Source: CATQHS01 sp963422655 (lineage in GTDB: Bacteria; Actinomycetota; Acidimicrobiia; Acidimicrobiales; Aldehydirespiratoraceae). Taken from it: a stretch of DNA of 64,000 nucleotides. This document shows positions 40,287 through 47,521 of the stretch, piece by piece. Position 1 is the stretch's first letter; each line of letters begins with the position of its first letter. Both the position numbers and the translations under genes were made by a program. The DNA is taken from assembly GCA_963422655.1 (NCBI GenBank), contig OY730440.1:2790001-2854000 (forward strand), written 5' to 3'. The notes beneath the pieces are model-generated. The model had not been told where the DNA came from. It ran no database searches and worked only from the letters and a program-made list of their open reading frames with translations.

Positions 40287-41281
40287 CGGAGACCCTCTTC
40301 GCAATCGGGTCGAACGGGACACCATCGGCAGGCCGGTCCTGGGATCACGTCGGGTTCTCGCCTGCTCTTGCGAAGTTGAATGATCCGCTCGGTGCCGGCT
40401 ACGATCCGAGCCACGGTGGAGTACAGGAGGTCTTCGGTCACCTCCTCGGGCATGAACTTTCCCTGGTCCAGGTAGTAGGTCACCAGCAGTCGGGGCGGTA
40501 GGACGGCCATCGCTTCCATCAGGGCGTAGAGGCGGAGGTCGTCTCGGTGGGTCGGGGAGAAGCTGCCCGTCTTGAAATCGAACAGTACTCTGCCGGCTAC
40601 GGTTCCGTCGGGCCGGCCGAGGGCCAGGTCGGGCCGGCCCGACATGACCATGCGATAGCTCGGGTGCTCGTAGCGCAGTCTGGTTTCGGTAACTGGTCTC
40701 CATCTCGGCTCGAGCGGGGGGAAGCAGTCGCTGAACCTTGTGACCCGTTCGACGGCTTCGGCTCGTAGCTCTGACCGTTCGGTTGCGGTGCAGGATCTCA
40801 AGAAGTCGCCGAGCCCGTCGGCATTCTCGCCGAGCCGGTCCATGGCGTCGTCGACGACATCAGAGGGGTAGGGCTCGCGACGTGAGTTCACCATGATCTC
40901 GATGGCTTTGTGGACGATGGAGCCTCGGGCGGTCGGCGCCGACCATTCGAACGGGCTGCCGTCGACGGCCATGAATCGTCGTTCGCAACCGAAAACGGTG
41001 TTGAGCAGGTATTTACTGACGCGAAGCGTCTCGTCGGCTCTCAGTTCCTCCAGCAGCGGCCCGAGGTTGTCATCGAGAGCCTGACGAAGCTGGCGGCCCG
41101 AGTCGGCCCCGAACTCGGGCCGGTGGCGGCGGGGGGCGCCGAGCTGGTCGATGATCTCCTGCTGGGGCGGGGTGAGACGGGTCGACTTTTTGTCCGACTT
41201 GCGGTTGCCGGTTTCGTCTGTACCGGAAACCGCCGGTACGGAGTCGGGGTAAGTGTCGATCTCCACGCTGTCTCGCCTCAT
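40235..41281 (-). CDS. RecB-family PD-(D/E)XK nuclease with Fe-S cluster cysteines
   Basis: 348 residues. Nuclease core: GSIVHKAIEIMV (about 120-131, motif with the conserved His), GRPDLALGRP (metal-binding Asp) and VLFDFKTGSFS (D...K catalytic pair). Four cysteines, one N-terminal (FGCERRF, Cys 99) and three C-terminal (CRWCPVRPDC, Cys 318, 321, 327), match the 4Fe-4S arrangement of AddB and Cas4-like nucleases. It is annotated in other actinobacteria as a RecB-family exonuclease and works on DNA ends in repair. No cas1/cas2 or helicase gene is adjacent, so this is not a Cas4 in context. It overlaps the MFS gene at the 3' end. Confidence 0.85.
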   Translation of the reverse strand: MRRDSVEIDTYPDSVPAVSGTDETGNRKSDKKSTRLTPPQQEIIDQLGAPRRHRPEFGADSGRQLRQALDDNLGPLLEELRADETLRVSKYLLNTVFGCERRFMAVDGSPFEWSAPTARGSIVHKAIEIMVNSRREPYPSDVVDDAMDRLGENADGLGDFLRSCTATERSELRAEAVERVTRFSDCFPPLEPRWRPVTETRLRYEHPSYRMVMSGRPDLALGRPDGTVAGRVLFDFKTGSFSPTHRDDLRLYALMEAMAVLPPRLLVTYYLDQGKFMPEEVTEDLLYSTVARIVAGTERIIQLRKSRREPDVIPGPACRWCPVRPDCEEGLRYLDEDSGDDFTAWAEP

Positions 41282-41297
41282 GACTATCCTGGCTCAC

Positions 41298-41408
41298 CTG
41301 ATGACACTGTCTACCTTATGACGATCCTGCGACCGGCCGGGCCGGCGGGGGGCCGGGGGGGGGGGGCCGGGTCTGATGACACTGTCTACCTTATGACGAT
41401 CCTGCGAC
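41298..41408 (+). repeat. 36-bp direct repeats flanking a 12-G tract
   Basis: An identical 36-bp sequence occurs at 41298-41333 and 41373-41408. The 39 bp between them are almost pure G/C and include a run of 12 G at 41355-41366. They lie in the promoter region of the divergent nuclease gene and the small gene at 41486. No gene lies between the copies. Confidence 0.95.
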
Positions 41409-41485
41409 AGCTCCCTCCCGGTCCAGGCCCGATCCCAGGCCGGTGCCGCAATCGAGTGTCACACCCTGCCGCCAAGATAGGAGCT

Positions 41486-41824
41486 GTGAGAACCGAATCT
41501 GCGAGGATCGTGGCGGCCAGGCCGAGCTCACTTCGTTTCGCGGCCGCGGCCCGGAGCCTGGGACGAGCTTCTCGCTCGAGTGGGCTTGTCGTTCCATCCT
41601 TCCGGAGCCCACCCGGCTTGGCCGGAGTGAACCGGACTATTCGCAGAGGTAGTGAAGCGCCGACAGTGGCGGTGCAGATCCGGAACCGGCCTTGGAGCGC
41701 GGTACTGGCCGACATGATCGAGGGAGTCATGGTTGCCAACGAGCTCGTCGGGGTCGGGGCCGATCGGATGCGGGCGGTCTTGTGGTTGGCGGTGACCGAT
41801 GAGGGGGTGGCCGAGGCGGCATAA
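41486..41824 (+). CDS. Hypothetical protein of 112 residues
   Basis: VRTESARIVAARPSSLRFAA starts the frame; the rest includes GLVVPSFRSPPGLAGVNRTI (about 33-52), AVQIRNRPWSAVLADMIEGV, and MVANELVGVGADRMRAVLWL. Composition and codon third positions look coding, and the FRSPP-RPWxxVLADMIEGV pattern resembles small conserved actinobacterial proteins. AGGAG at 41479-41483 lies only two bases before GTG 41486, so the exact start is uncertain. Function unknown. It lies upstream of tRNA-Leu. Confidence 0.6.
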   Translation: MRTESARIVAARPSSLRFAAAARSLGRASRSSGLVVPSFRSPPGLAGVNRTIRRGSEAPTVAVQIRNRPWSAVLADMIEGVMVANELVGVGADRMRAVLWLAVTDEGVAEAA

Positions 41825-41840
41825 CCGAGAATTGGCCATG

Positions 41841-41941
41841 GCCCGCTGAGAAGGGTGCCCGCTGAGAAGCGCGTCAGGAGAAGGGAAGCGCGTCAGGAGA
41901 AGGGTGTTAGAAGAAGATAAGGTGTTATGAAGAAGATAAGC
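41841..41941 (+). repeat. Three consecutive tandem duplications upstream of tRNA-Leu
   Basis: In order: gcccgctgagaag twice (41841, 41857) separated by ggt; aagcgcgtcaggagaaggg twice in tandem (41867-41885, 41886-41904); and an 18-19-bp tgtta(t)gaagaagataag unit twice (41905-41922, 41923-41941). Three different duplications in about 100 bp indicate a local duplication hotspot. Confidence 0.9.
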
Positions 41942-41943
41942 GG

Positions 41944-41971
41944 TTGGTCTGTCGGCGGAGTCCGCTACCGT
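41944..41971 (+). promoter_or_regulatory. Candidate promoter of tRNA-Leu
   Basis: TTGGTC (41944-41949) and TACCGT (41966-41971) with a 16-bp spacer end 9 bases before the mature tRNA 5' end, the expected distance for a tRNA promoter. It directly abuts the duplication hotspot. Confidence 0.5.
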
Positions 41972-41980
41972 GCATCACGG

Positions 41981-42064
41981 GCCCGGGTGGCGGAATTGGT
42001 AGACGCGACCCCCTTAAAAGGGGTTGCCCGTGAGGGCATGTGGGTTCGATTCCCACCCCGGGTA
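41981..42064 (+). tRNA. tRNA-Leu (anticodon TAA)
   Basis: 84-nt class II tRNA with a long variable arm. Acceptor GCCCGGG/CCCGGGT with a G-U closing pair, anticodon loop CTTAAAA in a CCCCT/AGGGG stem (anticodon TAA), variable arm TGCCCGTGAGGGCA, T arm GTGGG-TTCGATT-CCCAC, discriminator A. CCA is not encoded. Confidence 0.95.
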
Positions 42065-42176
42065 CCGCGAAAACAACCGAAGGGCCCTCCGGGGGTCTGA
42101 AGAATTCTGAAGAATGCTCGGGGGCAGAATAACCCTCGCAGGGTAACCCTCCGGGGCAGGCGTCGAGAGGATGATC

Positions 42177-43046
42177 ATGGCTAGGTGCGCGTTCGTTGGA
42201 CTGGGGGTCATGGGATACCCGATGGCGGGTCACCTCGCCGACGCCGGTCATGACGTGACCGTCTACAACCGCACCTCGACCCGGGCCGCGGCCTGGGTCG
42301 AGGACCACGAGGGCTCGACCGCCCCCACGCCGGCTGAGGCCGCGGCCGGCGCCGAGATGGTGTTCGTGTGTGTGGGCAATGACGACGATGTCCGGTCTGT
42401 CGCCCTTGCCGACGGCGGCGTGCTGGAGTCGATGCCAGCCGGGTCGGTGCTTGTCGATCACACCACGGCCTCGGCCGAGCTGGCTCGGGCACTGTACGAC
42501 GAGGCCGGGCGGAAGGGGGTCGGTTTCATCGATGCGCCTATCTCCGGCGGGGAGGTCGGGGCCCGCAACGGGGTCCTTACCGTTATGTGTGGGGGCGACC
42601 GGGAGGTATTCGACCGGGCCGTGCCGGTCATCGACGCCTACGCTCGTTCGGTTTCACGGCTGGGCGGCGCCGGCTGCGGCCAGCTCACCAAGATGGTCAA
42701 TCAGATCTGTATCGCCGGGTTGTTGCAGGGTTTGGCCGAGGGAATCGACTTCGCTCGACGGGCCGGGCTCGACGTGGACCAAGTGGTGGACACCATCTCC
42801 AAGGGAGCGGCCGGGTCATGGCAGATGGAGAACCGGGGTTCCACCATGGGGCGCCGGGAGTTCGACTTCGGCTTCGCTCTGGACTGGATGCGCAAGGATC
42901 TCGCCATCTGCCTGGCCGAGGCCGAACGCATCGACGCCACCTTGCCGGTAACCGCCCTCATCGACCAGTACTACGCCCGGCTCCAGCGCCGAGGTCGAGG
43001 CCGCTGGGACACCAGTTCCTTGATCGAGCTACTCCTCGACGACTGA
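42177..43046 (+). CDS. 3-hydroxyisobutyrate dehydrogenase-like beta-hydroxyacid dehydrogenase
   Basis: 289-residue NAD(P)-dependent dehydrogenase. The N-terminal Rossmann domain starts CAFVGLGVMGYPMAGHLADA (GxGxMGxxM, about 4-23). The substrate-binding signature is FIDAPISGGEVGARNGVLTV (about 117-136), and the catalytic Lys lies in GCGQLTKMVNQICIAG. The C-terminal helical domain ends with SSLIELL. GAGAGG at 42165-42170 touches ATG 42171 but lies 6 bases before ATG 42177, so the latter is preferred. Relatives act in valine or glycolate/tartronate metabolism; the substrate is not determinable here. Confidence 0.9.
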   Translation: MARCAFVGLGVMGYPMAGHLADAGHDVTVYNRTSTRAAAWVEDHEGSTAPTPAEAAAGAEMVFVCVGNDDDVRSVALADGGVLESMPAGSVLVDHTTASAELARALYDEAGRKGVGFIDAPISGGEVGARNGVLTVMCGGDREVFDRAVPVIDAYARSVSRLGGAGCGQLTKMVNQICIAGLLQGLAEGIDFARRAGLDVDQVVDTISKGAAGSWQMENRGSTMGRREFDFGFALDWMRKDLAICLAEAERIDATLPVTALIDQYYARLQRRGRGRWDTSSLIELLLDD

Positions 43047-43048
43047 TC

Positions 43049-43078
43049 GTCATCGTTCGGCGAGTCATCGTTCGGCGA
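43049..43078 (+). repeat. Perfect 15-bp tandem duplication
   Basis: gtcatcgttcggcga occurs twice in tandem (43049-43063, 43064-43078) three bases after the dehydrogenase stop codon, in the gap to the convergent SMP-30 gene. Confidence 0.95.
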
Positions 43079-43114
43079 AGAGACCTGCAGCCGGGCCGAG
43101 GCCCCCTATCCGGC

Positions 43115-43987
43115 CTATCCGGCGAAGAGGTTCGCACCGATGCCGACGGCGTCGACATCGGCCACGAACAGCGCTCCCGCGTTGGTCTCGGTTTCCAGTT
43201 GGTCAGCCGTCATGAGGCGGCGTGCGGTAGTGATGTAAAGGGCGTCGAGGTCGGCGCCGCCGAAGCAGCAGCAGGTGGGGTTGGGCGCGCCCGGGGTCAC
43301 CACCATCTCCAAGCGTTCGCCATCGGGTGCGAACCGTTGCACGTGATAACCACCGAAGAAGGCCACCCACAAGCAGCCCTCGGAATCGGTGGTCATCCCG
43401 TCGGGCATCCCTGTCGAACCGTCGAAGGTGAGGAAGGGTCGGCGCTGGCTGATCTCGCCAGTGGCGAGGTCGTAGTCGAACTGATCGATCCGGATGGTGA
43501 GCGTGTCGATGTAGTACATCGTCTGGCTGTCGAGGCTCCAGCCCATGCCGTTGGAGATCTTCACCCCCTCCTCGACCAGCCGCACCGACCGGTCCTCGTC
43601 GACCCGGTACAAGTTGCCGGTGCCCGTTTCGAGATCAATAGGCATCGTGCCCTGGAACAGCCGTCCAGCCGGGTCGATGGCCCCGTCATTGGCCCGGTTC
43701 GACGCTGGTTCACCGGGCAGGACGATGGTCGTCTCCACCGTGCCATCCGAGTCGGTCAGTGCCACCGACCCTCCCAACCCCAGAACCAGGCCGCCCCCGG
43801 ACCGGGGTTCGACGTTGCCGACGAAGTCGTCGTAGCCGATGGTCGACACCGGTCGGCCGGTCCGATGGTCGAAGCGATGAACGAGCCGGCCGGTGATGTC
43901 CACCCATAAGAGGAGGTCCTCGACCGGTGACCAAACGCAGCCCTCGCCCAGATCGGCTCGGGCCGGATGGGCGATCTCGGCGTTCAT
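43115..43987 (-). CDS. SMP-30/gluconolactonase family protein
   Basis: 290-residue six-bladed beta-propeller hydrolase of the SMP-30/gluconolactonase/LRE family. LGEGCVWSPVEDLLLWVDIT near the N-terminus has the metal-binding Glu, ASNRANDGAIDPAGRLFQGT contains the conserved N-D-G, and GVKISNGMGWSLDSQTMYYI and GSTGMPDGMTTDSEGCLWVA carry further metal residues (Asn, Asp). Such enzymes open sugar lactones or hydrolyse similar esters. ATG 43987 gives the normal domain start; the open frame to 44122 is low-complexity proline-rich sequence translated from the G-tract. It is divergent from the sulfatase gene. Confidence 0.9.
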   Translation of the reverse strand: MNAEIAHPARADLGEGCVWSPVEDLLLWVDITGRLVHRFDHRTGRPVSTIGYDDFVGNVEPRSGGGLVLGLGGSVALTDSDGTVETTIVLPGEPASNRANDGAIDPAGRLFQGTMPIDLETGTGNLYRVDEDRSVRLVEEGVKISNGMGWSLDSQTMYYIDTLTIRIDQFDYDLATGEISQRRPFLTFDGSTGMPDGMTTDSEGCLWVAFFGGYHVQRFAPDGERLEMVVTPGAPNPTCCCFGGADLDALYITTARRLMTADQLETETNAGALFVADVDAVGIGANLFAG

Positions 43988-44037
43988 GATTCCCGAATCC
44001 ATGGACTCGGTATCATAAGAGGGGCTGAATGACGGAA

Positions 44038-44053
44038 GGGGGGGGGGGGGGGG
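44038..44053. repeat. Homopolymeric run of 16 G between divergent genes
   Basis: Sixteen consecutive G, followed by C and five more G, in the 133-bp region between the SMP-30 gene (minus) and sulfatase gene (plus). It sits upstream of both start codons, where slippage could alter promoter spacing. The count itself may be unreliable in an assembly. Confidence 0.9.
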
Positions 44054-44120
44054 CGGGGGATCTGTCGCCGAGGCAGGCCGACGGTTGGACAGCCGGGGTG
44101 CTGTCTTGAAACATAGGGCC

Positions 44121-46493
44121 ATGAACGACCCGACTGTGCCCGACTCGCCCCCCCTCGACCCGACCTCATTCGATTCGACTGCGGCCGACCCGACCGCGCC
44201 CTATGCCGGCTTCACCGGGAAGGTGGGCACCATCTTCTCGACATCGGAGCCGGCCTGGGTGCCCCCGCCCCAGGCGCCGCCGGGCGCCCCCAACGTCATC
44301 GTCATGCTGGCCGACGACCTGGGGTTCTCCGATCTGGGCTGCTACGGGTCTGAGATCGCCACCCCCGAACTGGATCGTTTAGCCGCTGATGGCGTGCGCT
44401 ACTCCAACTTCCACGTCAACTCGATGTGTTCGCCCACCCGGGCATCGCTGCTCACCGGACTCAATCATCACATGGCCGGGGTCGGCCACGTCACTCACAG
44501 CGACCCCGGGTTTCCCGGATACGCCCACGAACTGCGAGACAACGCCGTCACCATGGCCGAGTTGTTCCGCGACCGGGGCTGGGCCTCGCTGATGGTCGGC
44601 AAGTGGCATCTCACCAAGGACGCCCACCTCAACGACAGCGCTCCCAAGCAAAGTTGGCCGCTCCAGAAGGGATTCGACCGCTACTACGGGATTCTCGACG
44701 CTTTCACCAACTATCACCAGCCTCACCGGCTGTGGCGGGACAACCACCACGTCAGCGTGGATCGGTACCCCGACGGCTACTACTTCACCGACGATCTCAC
44801 CAACGAGGCCATCGCCATGATCGACGAGTTGCGGTCGTCGCATCCGACCAAGCCGTTCTTCCTGTACTTCGCTCACGGGGCCCCGCATGCTCCCTTGCAG
44901 GCCAAGGAAGCCGACATAGCGGCGTACCGAGGCCGTTACCGGGCCGGATGGGACCGGATCCGAAACGAGCGGTTCGAGCGCCAGCGGGAGTTGGGCGTAG
45001 TCGGTCCCGAGACGGTGCTGCCACCCCGCAATAGCGAGGCCGCCCATGAGGTGGGGCCGTGGGACGACCTGTCCAACCTCGAGCAGGAGCTGTTCGGTCG
45101 TTACATGGAGATCTACGCCGGGATGATCGACAACATCGATCAGAACTTCGGCCGTCTCCGCCGCCATCTCGAAGCGATGGGGGAGTGGGACAACACCATC
45201 GTGGTGTTCACCAGCGACAACGGGGGATCGCGGGAGGGTCAGTACAACGGAACATCTGCTTACTTCCGGACGCTGCTGACCCAGGTCCGCGAGACCGAAC
45301 TGGAGGTGGTGGAGGTCGACCACACTCGGCTCGACCTGTTGGGCGGACCCCAGACCCTGGCTCATTACCCGATGGGTTGGGCCATGGTCTCGTGCGCACC
45401 GTTCCGCTTGTACAAGATCAATACCCATCGGGGCGGCCACAGCGTGCCCTTCATAGTCAGTTGGGCCGCTGGGCTGCCCGTCGGTGGTGAGATCCGTTGG
45501 CCCTACCAGCACATCACCGATCTGTTGCCGACCCTGGCCGAGATGGCAGGGGTTACCGTTCCCACGGCTCGCCATGGGGTGCCCGTCCCTTCGCCGGGCG
45601 GTGCCAGCTTCAAAGCCAGCCTGACTGATGGGAAGGCCGGCTCGACCCATCCCGAGCAGTACTATGAGATGATCGGTCACCGGGGTTACTACCGAGACGG
45701 GTGGTCAGCTGTCACCTGCCATCTCCCGCGTGCGCCCTTCAGCCAGGATCGCTGGGAGCTGCATGACCTGACGGTTGACCCGACCGAGTGCGACGACCAA
45801 GCCGACCGGCACCCCGGCAAGTTGGCCGAGTTGCAAACAGCATGGACCGAGGCGGCTTGGGCCAACCAGGTGTATCCCTTAGACGAAGGGAACCTGCTGA
45901 AGCTGATAATGCGACCGCCCTGGGCGGCCGAGCTGGTAGCACCGGTCCGGCTGCGCCCGGGCATACCGACGCTGGAGCGGTGGCGGGCCCAGCAGCTCAT
46001 CTTCCAGAAGAGCTTCGATGTCGAGATCGAGCTGGACTGGCAGACCGGTGATGAAGGTGTGCTGGTAGCCCACGGTGATCAGGGTGGCGGTTACGCGGTG
46101 TACGCGGAATACGGGCGGCTGATCTATGTCCACAACGCTTATGGAGACATGACCACCGTTGACTGCGGTCCGCTGTTGCCTGGTACCGGCCGTATCGTGC
46201 TGGCTGTCGGCAACGTCGGGAACATGGTGTGGAACGTCGAGCTGAGCGCCGATGGCGAAGTGGTAGGAGAAGCTTCGAGCCTGCTCGGGTTCATGGCCAT
46301 GGCCCCTTTCGAGGGCGTAGACGTGGGCATCGACCGACGCTCACCGGTGAGCTGGGATGTCTACCAACGGCATGGACCGTTTCCCTATACCGGTACTCTG
46401 ACTGCGGTGACCTACCGGCCGGGAGAACCGTCTCCCGACTCCGCAGAGTTGTTCATCGACTACCTGCGAGAGGCCGGCACCCGTTTCGAATAA
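44121..46493 (+). CDS. Sulfatase (arylsulfatase family)
   Basis: 790-residue sulfatase of the large arylsulfatase type. The metal-binding start PNVIVMLADDLGFSDLGCYG lies near residues 56-75. The formylglycine motif CSPTR (SMCSPTRASLLTG, near residue 104) is the Cys-type that needs formylglycine-generating enzyme. MVGKWHLTKD and FFLYFAHGAPHAPLQ carry further active-site residues, and VFTSDNGGSREGQYNG closes the catalytic domain. The C-terminal region of about 200 residues is a beta-sandwich typical of these proteins. ATG 44121 is used; no obvious signal peptide is seen. It hydrolyses sulfate esters; the natural substrate is unknown. Confidence 0.93.
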   Translation: MNDPTVPDSPPLDPTSFDSTAADPTAPYAGFTGKVGTIFSTSEPAWVPPPQAPPGAPNVIVMLADDLGFSDLGCYGSEIATPELDRLAADGVRYSNFHVNSMCSPTRASLLTGLNHHMAGVGHVTHSDPGFPGYAHELRDNAVTMAELFRDRGWASLMVGKWHLTKDAHLNDSAPKQSWPLQKGFDRYYGILDAFTNYHQPHRLWRDNHHVSVDRYPDGYYFTDDLTNEAIAMIDELRSSHPTKPFFLYFAHGAPHAPLQAKEADIAAYRGRYRAGWDRIRNERFERQRELGVVGPETVLPPRNSEAAHEVGPWDDLSNLEQELFGRYMEIYAGMIDNIDQNFGRLRRHLEAMGEWDNTIVVFTSDNGGSREGQYNGTSAYFRTLLTQVRETELEVVEVDHTRLDLLGGPQTLAHYPMGWAMVSCAPFRLYKINTHRGGHSVPFIVSWAAGLPVGGEIRWPYQHITDLLPTLAEMAGVTVPTARHGVPVPSPGGASFKASLTDGKAGSTHPEQYYEMIGHRGYYRDGWSAVTCHLPRAPFSQDRWELHDLTVDPTECDDQADRHPGKLAELQTAWTEAAWANQVYPLDEGNLLKLIMRPPWAAELVAPVRLRPGIPTLERWRAQQLIFQKSFDVEIELDWQTGDEGVLVAHGDQGGGYAVYAEYGRLIYVHNAYGDMTTVDCGPLLPGTGRIVLAVGNVGNMVWNVELSADGEVVGEASSLLGFMAMAPFEGVDVGIDRRSPVSWDVYQRHGPFPYTGTLTAVTYRPGEPSPDSAELFIDYLREAGTRFE

Positions 46494-46524
46494 CCCGGCG
46501 CGTTTCGGGTAGCCCGGCGGGGTT

Positions 46525-46641
46525 CGGGCTGAGTACGGCTAGGTCGGGCTGAGTACAGCTAGGTCGGGCTGAGTACAGCTAGGTCGGGCTGAGTGCAGCT
46601 AGGTCCTGCGTACAGCTAGGTCGGGCTGAGTACAGCTAGGT
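46525..46641 (+). repeat. 20-bp tandem repeat array overlapping the end of the hydrolase gene
   Basis: Unit cgggctgagtacagctaggt: four tandem copies (46525-46604, two with one base changed), a 17-bp variant (46605-46621) and a fifth copy (46622-46641). The stop codon of the minus-strand hydrolase gene (46636-46638) lies inside the last copy. No spacers, so not CRISPR. Confidence 0.93.
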
Positions 46642-47283
46642 CCTGCGTACCAGTCCGGCTGCGGCCGCCGTGTCGTGCACCATGGCGGCAACCTCGCCGG
46701 GATGGGTACGCATGATCCGGTGCCGACCGCCACCGATGGTCAGGCGCTGCACCTGCGTCAGCTTGTTCTCCAGGTAGTCGTTGGCGCCCAGGAAGTTGCG
46801 GTCCTCGCTGCCTACCACCAAACCCACTGGGATGGTCACCTCGTCGAGCCGGTCCATGACCAGAGAATCGACATGAAGGCTGATGGTGGCGGCGACCGGT
46901 GCTATGGAGAGATTGGGAGCGTTGGCGTGGACCCGGCTGTTCCATCGAGCCATCGAATCGGCGTCACGGAAGCCGGGACCGGCCGAGATCAGCACCATGC
47001 CCGGGATCGTTCCCGGTCGGGTGGTGTGCCGGGTGATGTGATGGGCCAGAGCGAGGTAGCCGCCCAACGAGTGACCGATCAGGAGGGCGGGGCCGATCTG
47101 TTCCAACACGGCGTCGAGGCTTTCGAGCACGGCTGCGCGTTCGTAGGCGGCGGGATCGGTGGGGGCGGGAGAGCGGCCGTGGCCGGGCAGGTCCACCGTG
47201 GTACAAGAGAAGTCATCGGCGAGGGCGGCCACGGTGTCGACCCAGATCGAGGAGTCGTCGCCCATGCCGTGCACGAGCAGCAC
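46636..47283 (-). CDS. Alpha/beta hydrolase with a disrupted N-terminus
   Basis: 215 residues from GTG 47283. LLVHGMGDDSSIWVDTVAAL (oxyanion region), VDLPGHGRSPAP, the nucleophile elbow LLIGHSLGGYLALAHHI (Ser about residue 71), VGLVVGSEDRNFL with the acid and GGGRHRIMRTHPGEVAAMV with the catalytic His make it a complete catalytic core. Family members have about 20 more residues before the HG motif. In the genome these would be encoded upstream (reading TAPLHLHTSTTGAGPQ) up to the 13-bp array at 47341-47483. Every copy of that array carries an in-frame TGA for one frame, so the ancestral start (ATG CCT GAC AAC...) at its far end is cut off. The protein either starts internally, uses a CTG, or is inactive. 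Confidence 0.78.
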   Translation of the reverse strand: MLLVHGMGDDSSIWVDTVAALADDFSCTTVDLPGHGRSPAPTDPAAYERAAVLESLDAVLEQIGPALLIGHSLGGYLALAHHITRHTTRPGTIPGMVLISAGPGFRDADSMARWNSRVHANAPNLSIAPVAATISLHVDSLVMDRLDEVTIPVGLVVGSEDRNFLGANDYLENKLTQVQRLTIGGGRHRIMRTHPGEVAAMVHDTAAAAGLVRRT

Positions 47284-47340
47284 TTGGGGTCCCGCACCGG
47301 TCGTCGAGGTGTGCAGGTGCAGCGGTGCGGTCCGGGCAGC

Positions 47341-47483
47341 GTTGTCAGGCAGCGTTGTCAGGCAGCGTTGTCAGGCAGCGTTGTCAGGCAGCGTTGTCAG
47401 GCAGCGTTGTCAGGCAGCATTGTCAGGCAGCGTTGTCAGGCAGCATTGTCAGGCAGCGTTGTCAGGCAGCATTGTCAGGCATC
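47341..47483 (+). repeat. Eleven 13-bp tandem repeats upstream of the hydrolase gene
   Basis: Unit gttgtcaggcagc, eleven copies without spacers; copies 7, 9 and 11 begin with a instead of g, and copy 11 ends atc. On the minus strand the unit reads GCTGCCTGACAAC, and the outermost copy reads ATGCCTGACAAT, a start codon followed by Pro-Asp-Asn. The array begins right at the N-terminal codons of the hydrolase gene. Confidence 0.97.
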
Positions 47484-47521
47484 TCGGGCTTGTTGCTGAC
47501 TGGTTTCGTACCGGTCGGCGG

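Noticed and set aside
40235..41281. Cas4
   Set aside because: It has the PD-(D/E)XK plus four-Cys layout, but no cas genes or array are present and the length and context fit a RecB-family exonuclease.
41298..41408. Attachment sites or a small insertion sequence
   Set aside because: The 39 bp between the 36-bp copies are only G/C-rich sequence with no coding capacity, and no terminal inverted repeats are visible.
44379..45680. Antisense frame of 433 residues opposite the sulfatase
   Set aside because: The plus-strand sulfatase has a complete active site; the antisense product has no motif.
47341..47483. CRISPR array
   Set aside because: Repeats are directly adjacent 13-bp units without unique spacers and no cas genes are nearby. 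The same applies to 23109-23186, 46525-46641 and 50685-50834.
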